From Pyropia yezoensis (lineage: Eukaryota > Rhodophyta > Bangiophyceae > Bangiales > Bangiaceae): DNA of 64,000 bases. The translations under genes were made by a program, and so were the position numbers. The notes under the pieces are model-generated. The model searched no databases and was not told where the DNA came from. It worked only from the letters and a program-made list of their open reading frames with translations. Of this stretch, positions 1 to 8,372 are shown piece after piece (position 1 is the stretch's first letter; every line of letters starts with the position of its first letter). The stretch spans positions 12,273,420 through 12,337,419 of the forward strand of contig CM020620.1 in assembly GCA_009829735.1 (NCBI GenBank), written 5' to 3'.

Positions 1-297
1 TGCTACACTCGGCGCAGGCGCGCGTACGGCGCCAGCCCTGCGGCTCCGGGAGGGTCTTCGGGAGCTATTGGAGAGCTTCCCATCCCCCAGGGCCTCGCGC
101 TGGACGCGAGCGCGGTGGCCGCGCTGCGCGCCAGAGTGCGTGACGCTGAGCAGCAAGCCACAGGCGTCGGGCGAGAGCTTCAAAACGCGCTCCGCCAGCT
201 GCTGTCAAAGTCGCCGTTCCGCGCAAGGAAGATGTGCAGCCACGGCAGTCCAAGAGACGTCGTGCGGACGTTGAAGGCCTTCTCGGAGTGGGCGTGA
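1..297 (+). CDS. 5'-truncated ORF, possible N-terminal part of the next ORF
   Basis: The frame is open from the window edge to a TGA at 295-297 and has no start inside the window before an ATG at 115. Residues from about position 70 onward read as a plausible alpha-helical segment rich in Ala, Arg, Glu and Gln. It overlaps the large ORF that follows in another frame. The simplest reading is one gene whose frame was changed by an indel, or by an intron, near 200-235. No family is recognised. It could equally be a chance GC-rich open frame. Confidence 0.3.
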   Translation, partial: CYTRRRRAYGASPAAPGGSSGAIGELPIPQGLALDASAVAALRARVRDAEQQATGVGRELQNALRQLLSKSPFRARKMCSHGSPRDVVRTLKAFSEWA

Positions 298-2135
298 CTC
301 AGCGCCCCTATGCCGCTGGGTCAGAGCAGACTGCGAGCGCTCCCGCCAGCGCCAGGGGGGGTGCACGAACCGGTGCGTGCCCTGCCGCTGTGCCAGTCGA
401 AGCACAGGTTGGTTTGATTGCCTCCGCGGGCGTCAAGGCGACGCAGTTCAACAAGCTGCGGCTGGGCTTTAGCGGCTCGCGGAGCCCGATGGCGAGCATC
501 CCAGACTTGCGCGCAGCCCGCATGCTCCTGGCGGCCGCGAAGGCGAAGAAGGTCGCCGTGACCAGCACCGGAGCGCACCTATCCTCTGTGAGACTGGCCA
601 TCCAAGAGGCGGTGGATGCCTTGGCGGCCTCCGGCCTCTTCATCGACCGGCTCCTCCGCGGCCCAGACGGAAAGGAGTACGCCCAGACGGACGCGTACAC
701 CCCGCCGGCCGCAGCGGACGAGGAGCTGTGGGCTGCCAGCCCGCCCGTCCACGTCAAGGACATCCACGTCTCCATTGGTGTGGACAAGGGCGGGTCGCCG
801 AGCTCGGTTAAGATTGTTGCTGGAATTATCAACCAGAGTCGTCCAAATTGGATTTCCAATACGATTTTGGTGGCCGTGTGCCCTGCGGCGAAGGACAAGC
901 ATGCGCAGCTCACGGCCATGCTGGCGGAGCACCTTCTGCAGCTGCGGCAGCTGGTGCGTCAAGGTATTGTCGTGCCGGGCACGCGGCGGGCAGTCCGTCT
1001 TTTCGCCTCCGGCGACTACGAGGCGTTATGCGCCATCCACGGCCACAAGGGGCCGAATGCCAGTATGCCGTGCTTGTGGTGTTACAGCACGAGGGCGCCG
1101 AGCGCCGCCCAGGCGGCTCTGGACGCCCAGTTCGGCACGCTGCAGGATCTTCAAGGGGTGCGGTTGCTGCGTACGGCCGCACACTTGCGCGCAATGCACG
1201 CCACGCACTCGAGCGGCAGCGACGGGGCGCTCGTCCTTGCCGTGCACCGGTCGATTGCGCAGCGGCCGCTGATTGGTATTGATCCGCGTCAAGTGGTTCC
1301 AATTCCATTGCACATCCTCTTGGGAGTTACGATTCGACTTCTGCGATTGGCGATTGAAATCGTCATCCTCTGTAAGTCGCCGGCGATCGGGCGAGTTTAT
1401 GCCGACGAATTGGCGGTCGAACTACGATCGGCTGTTCGTGTCGAGCCGACGCCCTACCACGGCGGCGTCTTCATCGGGCGTGACTGCCACGCCATCGCCG
1501 AGAAGAGCGACGTGGTCTGTGCGACGCTTGCGCCCCTCGTCCCCAAAAAGGACTCAGACGCGTATGCAAAAGCGTGGGAGCTGTGGCGGGGCGTGCGGTC
1601 GACTTTGAGCCGCGCGGCCGTTATCAGCCGGGAGGAGTCCGTGCGGTTTCGTGCGGACACGAGGGAGTTTGTAACCCTCCTGTGTCGCTCGTTCCCCTGG
1701 GTGCGCGTGTCTCCAAAGCTGCAGGCGCTGTGGTGCCACGCACCAGACTTTCTCGACCGTTTTGGCAGTATTGGCCTGTACGGCGAGCAGGGCATTGAGG
1801 CCTGGCACGGGCACATGAACCAGCATGCGGACGAGTACCCGGCCGCGACCGAGCAGGAGTCCGCGTCAATGTATCTTCGGGCGATGGCGCACGCTTGGGG
1901 CGCGAGTGACTCCCATAGATCGCCGCATACGCGGCGGTCATCTGCGGCACCGGGGGCGAGGCGAGCTACCAAGCCGGGGGACGGACGACTCAAGGAGAAC
2001 AAAGTCGCCGTACCCCTGTGCGACTCGACTGAGGAGCAGGCGGTCAAGGAGGGCGAGAAGTGGGCTGGCTCTCAGTTCGAAGAGGCCGATCGAATTGCGT
2101 CTTCGTTTCTCGGCCGCATTGCTGGTTCCATGTAG
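234..2135 (+). CDS. Uncharacterised transposon-type protein, candidate DDE transposase
   Basis: An open frame of 633 codons. The frame is open from 150; the codon at 234 is GTG and the first in-frame ATG lies about 85 codons further on, so the true start is unresolved. Three blocks look conserved in style: VDKGG (Asp about 184), ASGDYEALC (Asp about 261) followed by CLWC (Cys 280 and 283), and YGEQGIEAWH (Glu about 522). Their order (acidic residue on a strand, second Asp, zinc-knuckle-like CxxC, late Glu in a helix) fits an RNase H-fold DDE transposase with an inserted zinc motif. I recall similar uncharacterised ORFs from multicopy elements of invertebrates and algae but cannot name the family. 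The tail after about residue 560 is low complexity. No terminal inverted repeats were identified. Catalytic roles are inference. Confidence 0.55.
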   Translation: MQPRQSKRRRADVEGLLGVGVTQRPYAAGSEQTASAPASARGGARTGACPAAVPVEAQVGLIASAGVKATQFNKLRLGFSGSRSPMASIPDLRAARMLLAAAKAKKVAVTSTGAHLSSVRLAIQEAVDALAASGLFIDRLLRGPDGKEYAQTDAYTPPAAADEELWAASPPVHVKDIHVSIGVDKGGSPSSVKIVAGIINQSRPNWISNTILVAVCPAAKDKHAQLTAMLAEHLLQLRQLVRQGIVVPGTRRAVRLFASGDYEALCAIHGHKGPNASMPCLWCYSTRAPSAAQAALDAQFGTLQDLQGVRLLRTAAHLRAMHATHSSGSDGALVLAVHRSIAQRPLIGIDPRQVVPIPLHILLGVTIRLLRLAIEIVILCKSPAIGRVYADELAVELRSAVRVEPTPYHGGVFIGRDCHAIAEKSDVVCATLAPLVPKKDSDAYAKAWELWRGVRSTLSRAAVISREESVRFRADTREFVTLLCRSFPWVRVSPKLQALWCHAPDFLDRFGSIGLYGEQGIEAWHGHMNQHADEYPAATEQESASMYLRAMAHAWGASDSHRSPHTRRSSAAPGARRATKPGDGRLKENKVAVPLCDSTEEQAVKEGEKWAGSQFEEADRIASSFLGRIAGSM

Positions 2136-2587
2136 GAAACGTACAAACCTTCTTGCTTTCTCGAACCATTGGCTGAAAAAGCCCACCACAGCATGTCACC
2201 AGAGCTGTCCTGGCCGGGATAGTCCCCTACACGTGGACATACTTTTCATATACATGAGCTTCTTGCATCTGAAGATAGAAACTTACTGACAAAGAGACGT
2301 GCAGCCACTCACACAAGAGAATTGCAGGGCGATATCCAACCAGAGCGGACCTGAGACCTCGAAACCCGTAAGGCAAGGATCGGCCTCTGTTAACTAGGCG
2401 TGGGGAGGGTGCGCCCGGCCGCCCAGCGAGACGGTGACACGGGATGCGACGGGGACAACGCTGGATCAGCTCTCCGCGCTCTCATTGGTCAGACGCACCA
2501 GAGAGAGACAAGCAGAAAGAAATTAGAATCAAAGTTTTCTGAGCGTAGCTGTAAGGAGGCCTTCTGGATGCCGTGCGCATATGAAAA

Positions 2588-2775
2588 GCGAGTTGTGAAC
2601 AACTGGTGCCCCCCCCCAAAGGAGGGTACCTTTTTTTCTAAAGAACCAGCCATCGTCTGGAGAAATAGACAAGACGGCTGAACTCCTGAGGAGCTCCTCA
2701 GTCTGATCATATTTTTTTTTCAGAAGAGAGCAGCATGGCAGCCTCCTATCAAATGCGAGTTGTGAACAACTGGTG
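2588..2775. repeat. Direct repeat of 21 bp containing a short inverted repeat
   Basis: The same 21 bases occur at 2588-2608 and 2755-2775, 167 bp apart. Each copy contains AGTTGT-GA-ACAACT, a 6-2-6 inverted repeat, so each could be a dimeric protein-binding site or an insertion footprint. Between them lies a separate palindrome at 2686-2701. Confidence 0.7.
2686..2701. repeat. Perfect 16-bp palindrome
   Basis: CTGAGGAGCTCCTCAG is its own reverse complement. It lies midway between the two 21-bp direct repeats, about 450 bp upstream of the profilin start codon. Function unknown. Confidence 0.75.
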
Positions 2776-3150
2776 TCAGACGGATAGTCCGCTGTTGGAC
2801 GATCGAGGGCGAACAGCGCGCTGCACACAGCGGGGAAAAATGAAGAGAGACGTGACGCGTTGCGCCCATCATGTCAGCAGCAAGCAGCTCGTCAACCTCA
2901 CTACCGTGGGTCGTCCCCGCTGCGAGCGTCCCGCCTGCCCGAGACCAGGCGGGCTGATGCTCGCTTCGCTGCCACATTGGGTGGCCTAGCCCGTCTTGTC
3001 GACACTGCAGTCGACGGGCCCAGTCACCAGCGAGGCCGTCCAAGCCGTCGTGTAGTTGGCGCCCTCTCCACCGTGTACGCCAGCCCAGCGGCTTGTAGTC
3101 GACGTCTGCTGCTGCTTGTGACCCCCCCCTTGTCATCTCTCTGCCTCACC

Positions 3151-3930
3151 ATGTCTTGGCAGCCCTACATTGATGACCAGCTGCTGGCTAAAGGCTTCAT
3201 GCACGCGGCCATTGTCTCCCACGGGGGCTCCCTGTGGGCCGCGTCGGAGGATTTTTTCGTCCACCCATCCGAGGTAGGAGTCCTGGTTGCTGCACTGGCC
3301 CCCCCTTCTGACCCGGCCGCGATGGAGCAGTTGGCCACTCGCGGCTTTACTCTCAACGAGGTTGGCCACTACGCGCTGACTCGCGCCGACGTGAGCGACG
3401 AGGAACTGGTGCCCATGCTCATTGGCCGGTGCAAGACGGTTGGCGAGCCGTCGACGGGGGTGGTGGTGTGCGCGACACATTCGGCGCTTGTGGTGGGCAT
3501 TTATGACGGGGCCTACTCGGAGGGCGCGTCTTTTGGTGGAGTACGTTTACGTGATGGGGACGGAACGCGGGGGGGCGTCTGAACGGGGGAGGGGGGAAGA
3601 GCGTGCTTTGAGTGACTGAGGGAGGGGGCTGCCCCTTTGGACGGCTCGAGGAGAGCGCAGCGAGCCAATTGCTGGGTCCAGAGAGTGGCATGTGGGGCGG
3701 GGTAGGCGTGAAGAGTGGGTGGCCACGGAGGGAGTTCTTGTGCGCTGATGGAGCGTTACGATTCGTGTCGCTTTTGCGTTGGTTGATGGCTCACGTTCGT
3801 TTGGGTAGTTGCCTGTGCTCTCTTTCCCTACTATTCTCGTATTGGTTGTGGGTGTCTCACGTGGAGTGGCGTGCAGGTAACAACCGAGATGCACCAGCTG
3901 GCGTCGTTTATCATGGAGCAAGGGTTTTGA
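3151..3930 (+). CDS. PFN: Profilin, two exons
   Basis: Profilin binds monomeric actin and proline-rich ligands and promotes nucleotide exchange and formin-driven filament growth in the cytosol. The N-terminus MSWQPYIDD is diagnostic. A downstream HSALVVGIYDG block matches the family's C-terminal beta-strand region. Exon 1 is 3151-3540 (130 codons). The direct reading frame runs into nonsense after FGG, but a GTACGT donor at 3541 and an AG acceptor at 3875-3876 join it in phase 0 to exon 2 (3877-3930). Exon 2 encodes VTTEMHQLASFIMEQGF and a stop, which is the expected amphipathic C-terminal helix ending in EQG. The product is 147 aa, slightly longer than the usual 120-140. The intron is 336 bp. 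The gene is convergent with the NT-C2 gene to its right. The family call is firm; the splice sites are inferred by fit, without transcript data. Confidence 0.92.
3541..3876 (+). other. Inferred intron of the profilin gene
   Basis: Begins GTACGT and ends TGCAG. It is phase 0 and 336 bp long. Retaining it would truncate profilin after a 13-residue nonsense tail at 3582. Confidence 0.85.
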
Positions 3931-4248
3931 TCGTATGCAGCTGTCGCAGTTGTAACCTGAAGTTGTGTTCGCCAGTTGCGTGGCTGTGCTCATGCACCGT
4001 CGTCCATGCATCATCCTCCGTAGTGACTGGTTGTGTATGCCCTTGAAACAATCTAGAATGGGTCATTTCTGTACTGTATACCCTAACCCAACGCTGCAAC
4101 GCTGCCTATGAAAACGCTGGCCCCCTTCGCCATGAAACAAAGCCGGCACCAGCAAGGGTCTTACTAGCAAACAAGGAACAGTGTGTCTGTCAAGGGCAGT
4201 CCAAAATAATGCACAGAAGGGAGACTACGCATAGAGCCGCTGGCAGCA
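3931..4248. other. Spacer between convergent genes
   Basis: Holds the 3' untranslated regions of profilin (+) and of the NT-C2 gene (-). No gene, repeat or clear terminator is seen. Confidence 0.6.
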
Positions 4249-6660
4249 TCAGAACGAGAGTGAGTTCGGCGACGGCGGGGAAAGGTTTTCCTCTCCCCCC
4301 CCCCCTGAAGTGCGACTCACGGGGGTGGACGACGGGGTCCCCCCCCCCCCCAAGGCAAAGCCGAAAAAGTTTCGTCTTGCCGGCGTCCCTCCGCCCCCGC
4401 TGGTGGCTTTCGCAGGCGTCGCCCTTCCGCCCCCGGGTGCGGGCGTCCCCGCGTCGCCGCCTGCCCCGACTCCAGAGGGGAGCTCCAGCTTGAGCCGTTC
4501 CTTTTGAATCGCCTCCAGCTCCGCCCGCGCCTCGCCCAGCTTGACCTCCAGGCGGGAGGCATGCTTCGCCAGCCGCTCTTGAATCAGCCGCTCCTGTCGG
4601 CGCTGCTGTTTTGCCTTGTGCTGGGCTGCCAGTCTGAGGTCCTCTGTCTCGGCAAGTTGTAGTTTGGTGGTCACCAGGTCCGCAATGACGCCCTCCACGT
4701 TCATGGAGCCGAGGCGAGCGAGTGGCACATCCGACAACTCACCGCTCCCCGAAGAAGGACGCCCATCGCTGACGCCGCGCACCGCAGCTAGTGTCGCGGC
4801 TGCCTGCAGCTCCTCCACCCGACGGCCCAACTGGCCGAGGGTTGCCTTGCGAGCAGTTGTGGCCGCGCGCCGCTCCCTTGCTGCCACCTCTGTCTTCCGT
4901 GCGGCGCGCTTGCCCGCGTTGGACGCGTCAAGCGCACGTTGCCGCTCCTTGGAGGCCTTAGCTGACGCCTCACGGAGCGTGGCCGCTTCAGCCCTCAGGG
5001 TCTGCACGTCTCGCTCGAGCCGCCGCAGGGTGGCCGCCCCGGCGGCGGCCGCTGCCGATGCCGCACTGGCCGCTGCATCAGCCATCGATGAAGGCAGAGG
5101 CTCCCCGTCCGCGGCGGCCTTGGCCGTGTCGGCCTCCTGGTGCGCCGCCGTCACGGCCGCCTGTTTGTTTGCCACTGCCTCACGCAAGGCGGCAGTCTCG
5201 GCCGTCAGGGCGGTGATGTCCTTACGAGCAGTCCCAAGCTTGCCCTCCATCACCTCGGCCTTGCGTGCCGCCTCCTCTGCTGCGCGCTCCGCTTCCGACA
5301 GACCCGAAGCAGCGCCAACGGCGGCGCCCTTTGCAGCCTCCACCTTCGCCTTGAGGCGGGCATTTTCCGCCTGCGTGCGGTCGTACATACCAGTAAGTTG
5401 GGTATAGGTATCCTTCATCTTGCCTGCGTGCGTGGCGTGCGCACCAATCTTCACCTCCTTTGCCGCAAGCGAAGCAGCCAGCGCGTCAGCACGCTCTCGC
5501 TCCGCCCGCACAGCGCCAGCCGTGTCGCCCGGAACCGGGGGCGCAGGAGAGGTCGCAGCCAACGAGCGAGAGGGCGCCTTAGCCGCCGCCTGAGCGGTAG
5601 CAAGCCGCTGTCGCGCTTCGTCCACAGACGTGGCCTGCTCCGCACTGGTACGACGGATTTCCTCCATACGCTGTTGCAGCGCTGCGCGAGAGTCATTGGC
5701 GTCCGTCACCTTCGCGCGTAGCGCCACAAGACGACGGCGTTGAGAGGCAACTTCCTCCTCTTCTCCGGCTGCGGCGGCGAGTGCGTCTGTTAACCTCGTG
5801 CGTTCCGCAACAGCTGCCGCGAGCGTCGCCCGCAAGTGGTCTGCGTCTTTGCCAGACGCGGTGACCGCCGACAACGCTCCACTCGAACCACCATGGCTAG
5901 CTGTCGACGACTGCCGCCGTGGCACCTCTTTGCTGCTCGATCGTCGCACGGACAGGGAGGCCGAACTCGCTCCCCGACCCGCCTCCGACGGTGCAGCAGA
6001 GCCGCTGCCACCAGCGCCGAGGCTGCCCTCACGGCTCCCCCTCGCTGGCGACCGCAGTGGCGCCGGCTCTGGTACGTCATCAACAGCAAGGTCTGCAAAG
6101 TCATCGTCCACGCCCTCCTCAGACGAGGACCCTCCGCCCAGCCCGGTGACGCCCGACAGCCCCGACATGCCCGATGGCGCATACGATGCGTCCGCTCCGG
6201 GGCCCGAAGATACCTTGAGGAACTTGCATGCAACCGTCATGCGAATCCCCACCCGCTCGGAGAGTGTCAGCCGGGTGGTGGCTGTTGCCGACGGAACGCC
6301 CGCATAGTCGGCCAAGTTGAAGTGCACCTTGGCCACCGTCTTCTCCGACCCCCGCTTGGCCGGGTTGACCGCCACGAGCGCGAGCTTCGCGTCCTTCACG
6401 TCAAAGCCTGCCGACCCATCTGGCGGGCGAAATAGGGTGACAAGAAGCGACAGCTTGTCCCCCTCCCACCGGGTGCCGCGTGTCGCCGACGCCCCCTCAA
6501 CGATGGCAGTCTTGGTGGACGCAACTTTGGCGCCACGCGTCCACTTGACAAAGTAGGTGTTGCCCGCCTTCAGGCCCGACACGTCGTGGAGGGTGATGTC
6601 AAACTGGAACTTGGAGCCGGACTTGCCCCGGTGGGACGCTCCTGCCCGAGCCTTTTTCAT
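4249..6660 (-). CDS. NT-C2 (EEIG1/EHBP1-type) domain, long coiled-coil protein
   Basis: An 803-aa single-exon ORF with an ATG start at 6660. Residues about 15-150 form a C2-like beta-sandwich of the EEIG1/EHBP1 N-terminal type: an FQFDITLHDVSGL strand, then VKWTRG, then TVAKVHFNLADYAG and a closing RMTVACKFLKV strand. In known families this domain binds membrane lipids and the protein links membranes to actin or organelle positioning. Residues about 150-265 are a Ser/Gly/acidic linker. Residues about 265-715 are almost continuous Ala/Glu/Arg/Lys heptads, a predicted coiled coil. The tail from about 735 is Gly/Thr/Pro/Ser-rich and encoded by long G runs. This layout resembles plant and algal NT-C2 coiled-coil proteins with actin or organelle roles. 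The family is well supported; the specific partner is unknown. Confidence 0.82.
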   Translation of the reverse strand: MKKARAGASHRGKSGSKFQFDITLHDVSGLKAGNTYFVKWTRGAKVASTKTAIVEGASATRGTRWEGDKLSLLVTLFRPPDGSAGFDVKDAKLALVAVNPAKRGSEKTVAKVHFNLADYAGVPSATATTRLTLSERVGIRMTVACKFLKVSSGPGADASYAPSGMSGLSGVTGLGGGSSSEEGVDDDFADLAVDDVPEPAPLRSPARGSREGSLGAGGSGSAAPSEAGRGASSASLSVRRSSSKEVPRRQSSTASHGGSSGALSAVTASGKDADHLRATLAAAVAERTRLTDALAAAAGEEEEVASQRRRLVALRAKVTDANDSRAALQQRMEEIRRTSAEQATSVDEARQRLATAQAAAKAPSRSLAATSPAPPVPGDTAGAVRAERERADALAASLAAKEVKIGAHATHAGKMKDTYTQLTGMYDRTQAENARLKAKVEAAKGAAVGAASGLSEAERAAEEAARKAEVMEGKLGTARKDITALTAETAALREAVANKQAAVTAAHQEADTAKAAADGEPLPSSMADAAASAASAAAAAGAATLRRLERDVQTLRAEAATLREASAKASKERQRALDASNAGKRAARKTEVAARERRAATTARKATLGQLGRRVEELQAAATLAAVRGVSDGRPSSGSGELSDVPLARLGSMNVEGVIADLVTTKLQLAETEDLRLAAQHKAKQQRRQERLIQERLAKHASRLEVKLGEARAELEAIQKERLKLELPSGVGAGGDAGTPAPGGGRATPAKATSGGGGTPARRNFFGFALGGGGTPSSTPVSRTSGGGGEENLSPPSPNSLSF
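4295..4351. repeat. C11 and C13 homopolymers inside the NT-C2 coding tail
   Basis: Runs of 11 C (4295-4305) and 13 C (4339-4351) on the plus strand encode Gly-rich segments at the C-terminus of the minus-strand protein. Any one-base slip alters the last 20-35 residues, so the annotated C-terminus and stop are the least certain part of that gene. Confidence 0.85.
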
Positions 6661-7778
6661 GGCCCCCGTGCTCGACGGGATAGGGAAGAGGCAATGGGCG
6701 GGAAAGTCAAAAGGGGAGGGAGCAAGACGACAGAGGGGGGGGGCGGAGGCGACCTACCTGCTGCCTCCGCCCCCCGCAAGCACAGGGGACGTCCCCAACC
6801 GGCTCGCAGTGCTGCGCGACCGGCAAGGTAGCGCCTGCTCGCCGCCTGCCGACTGCCAGGCCACTGCCCCTCACCCAATGGACCCACCCCCCAGCCCGGC
6901 AGTGGGGAGCGCCGCGCACCGTCGCGGCTTGCCGGTGGTGGTGGTTGGCGACTGCACCACACCGGCCAGTCTGCGCCGTTCAGGAAACCCGAGTGCTCCG
7001 CCAGCAGGGAGTGTCAGCGTGAGCAGCTGTCGGTCACCTGCACCAATGGCGGCACGACAAAGACAGAAAACAGCCTGGGCGGCAACTTTCACACAGGGGA
7101 GTTTTACTCATTACAACAACTCCAGCCATCGCAGTGTACTGTACGTGGCTGTCAAATAGCAAAGCCTTTTCATGCGAAAGCCTGTAACTTTCGGGCGTAC
7201 AAGATATGAAGGAGTACATATCTACATAGATATATATGTACAGTCAGTGAGCAAATGTATCCGCACGGCAAGAATCGAGGTTCGTGCGGACCTTTTTGCT
7301 ACTATCCTACCATCTACTATACGCCATGGGCTAGTCAGTACTTGGTGCTTGTACCCCCCACGTCGGTCACGTTCTGCACCCGTTGAGGCATCGACTCCAT
7401 GCAGCACAATAGGGAACCGCTGCACGTCCACTATCAGGGAACACTCACCAAGGGGGATCGGCACCAACGTCACCGGGAGGCCAAGGTTGCTGTCCTTTGA
7501 GCGCAAGCCACGGGACAAAGATGGGAGCCCAAATGGGAGGGGTTTGTTGTTCTACCATGGCCGGCGGTGGATTCGCCGCCGGCCCCCTCGTTATAAACCC
7601 TCGGAGACACTACAAACTACCCTCCACCCCAAGATGCAAGTCCCTCTGGTCATACGTACCTTATAGATACCGTGACCAATACGGACTCCCAAATAGAAAG
7701 TTAATGGTTAGAGGTAGTCCCCCTGTATTAGGGTCACAATACGGTCATCCATATTGCTACATATTCCCCCCTTAGATT
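6661..7778. other. Intergenic, upstream of the NT-C2 gene
   Basis: No supported gene. The left part (6661-7150) is GC-rich and should contain the NT-C2 promoter and 5' leader. The right part (7170-7778) is distinctly more AT-rich and includes GTACATAT at 7214-7221 with its reverse complement at 7234-7241, a possible hairpin. Composition then changes sharply at about 7775 where the hairpin-dense locus begins. Confidence 0.55.
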
Positions 7779-8372
7779 CGGCCCGTCCTCGGGTCGAGTT
7801 GCATTCGGGTTTCCGAATGTAAGTTGGTCGCGCGACCGCTTACCAGTCGGGTGGGGCTTTGCGCCCTGTCGCGACAGACACCCCTTTTCGGGGTTGTCTG
7901 AGGGGGGTGCCCCCCTTTGTGCGGTACACACACGATCCGTTTTGCGGACCGTTGAATTCCCGATGCGGGTTTTCGTGTCACGACCCCCTCTCCGGGGGGT
8001 GGTGCAAGCGGATCCGTCACCAGGCGTCTGGTGGTAGGGGGGGCTCCTCTCGTGTGGACGAGTGGGTGGGGGCGGGGGCTGCCCGCGTTTCGCGGGGGCG
8101 GTTGTGGGGTGACCCCCCTTGATTACCCTGTGTGGGGGCGTGGCACTGACCCAGGTGCCTAGGTGGAGCGACCTCGTAGCTCGGTTGGCGCGGGTCGTCC
8201 CGCGTTGCCGCATCGCCCGTGCCGGGCTGTGTGGTTATAAGCGCGGGTGCCCGCGCTTCCCTGGCTCGTCCCTGTGCATTCCCCGTACCGGGTCGAGCCG
8301 GCTGCGGCTTCTTGGCACGGGAAACCCCTGCCACCCCGGATCCTCCATGTCGGACCCCCGGGTGCCCGGGGG
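7779..8372. repeat. Dense cluster of unrelated GC-rich stem-loops
   Basis: At least ten perfect short inverted repeats follow each other every 15-60 bp with different arm sequences. Examples: 7802-7819 (arms CATTCGG/CCGAATG, loop GTTT), 7826-7837 (12-bp palindrome), 7866-7877 (12-bp palindrome), 7875-7900 (10 bp with a bulge), 7902-7915 (G6/C6), 7983-8000, 8018-8033 (CACCAG/CTGGTG), 8049-8062 (CTCGT/ACGAG), 8082-8096 (CCCGCG/CGCGGG), 8189-8204, 8239-8258 (9-bp arms, 2-nt loop) and 8355-8372 (8-bp arms, 2-nt loop). Arms differ, so it is not a repeated sequence but a repeated structure. It runs into the start of the ORF at 8347. Confidence 0.75.

Larger units (their letters stand above)
2136..3150. 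other. Intergenic, upstream of profilin
   Basis: No convincing gene. The short ORFs here have no recognisable protein character. The region holds the direct repeat and the perfect palindrome listed separately, poly-C and poly-T runs near 2610-2640 and 2710-2720, and a C-run just before the profilin start. The profilin promoter and 5' leader must lie in its right part, but no TATA-type motif can be assigned. Confidence 0.6.

Noticed and set aside
308..919. Minus-strand ORF of 203 codons
   Set aside because: Opposite strand of the transposase-like ORF; composition follows from that gene.
4616..5407. Plus-strand ORF of 263 codons
   Set aside because: Antisense shadow of the Ala/Glu/Arg coiled coil of the NT-C2 gene.
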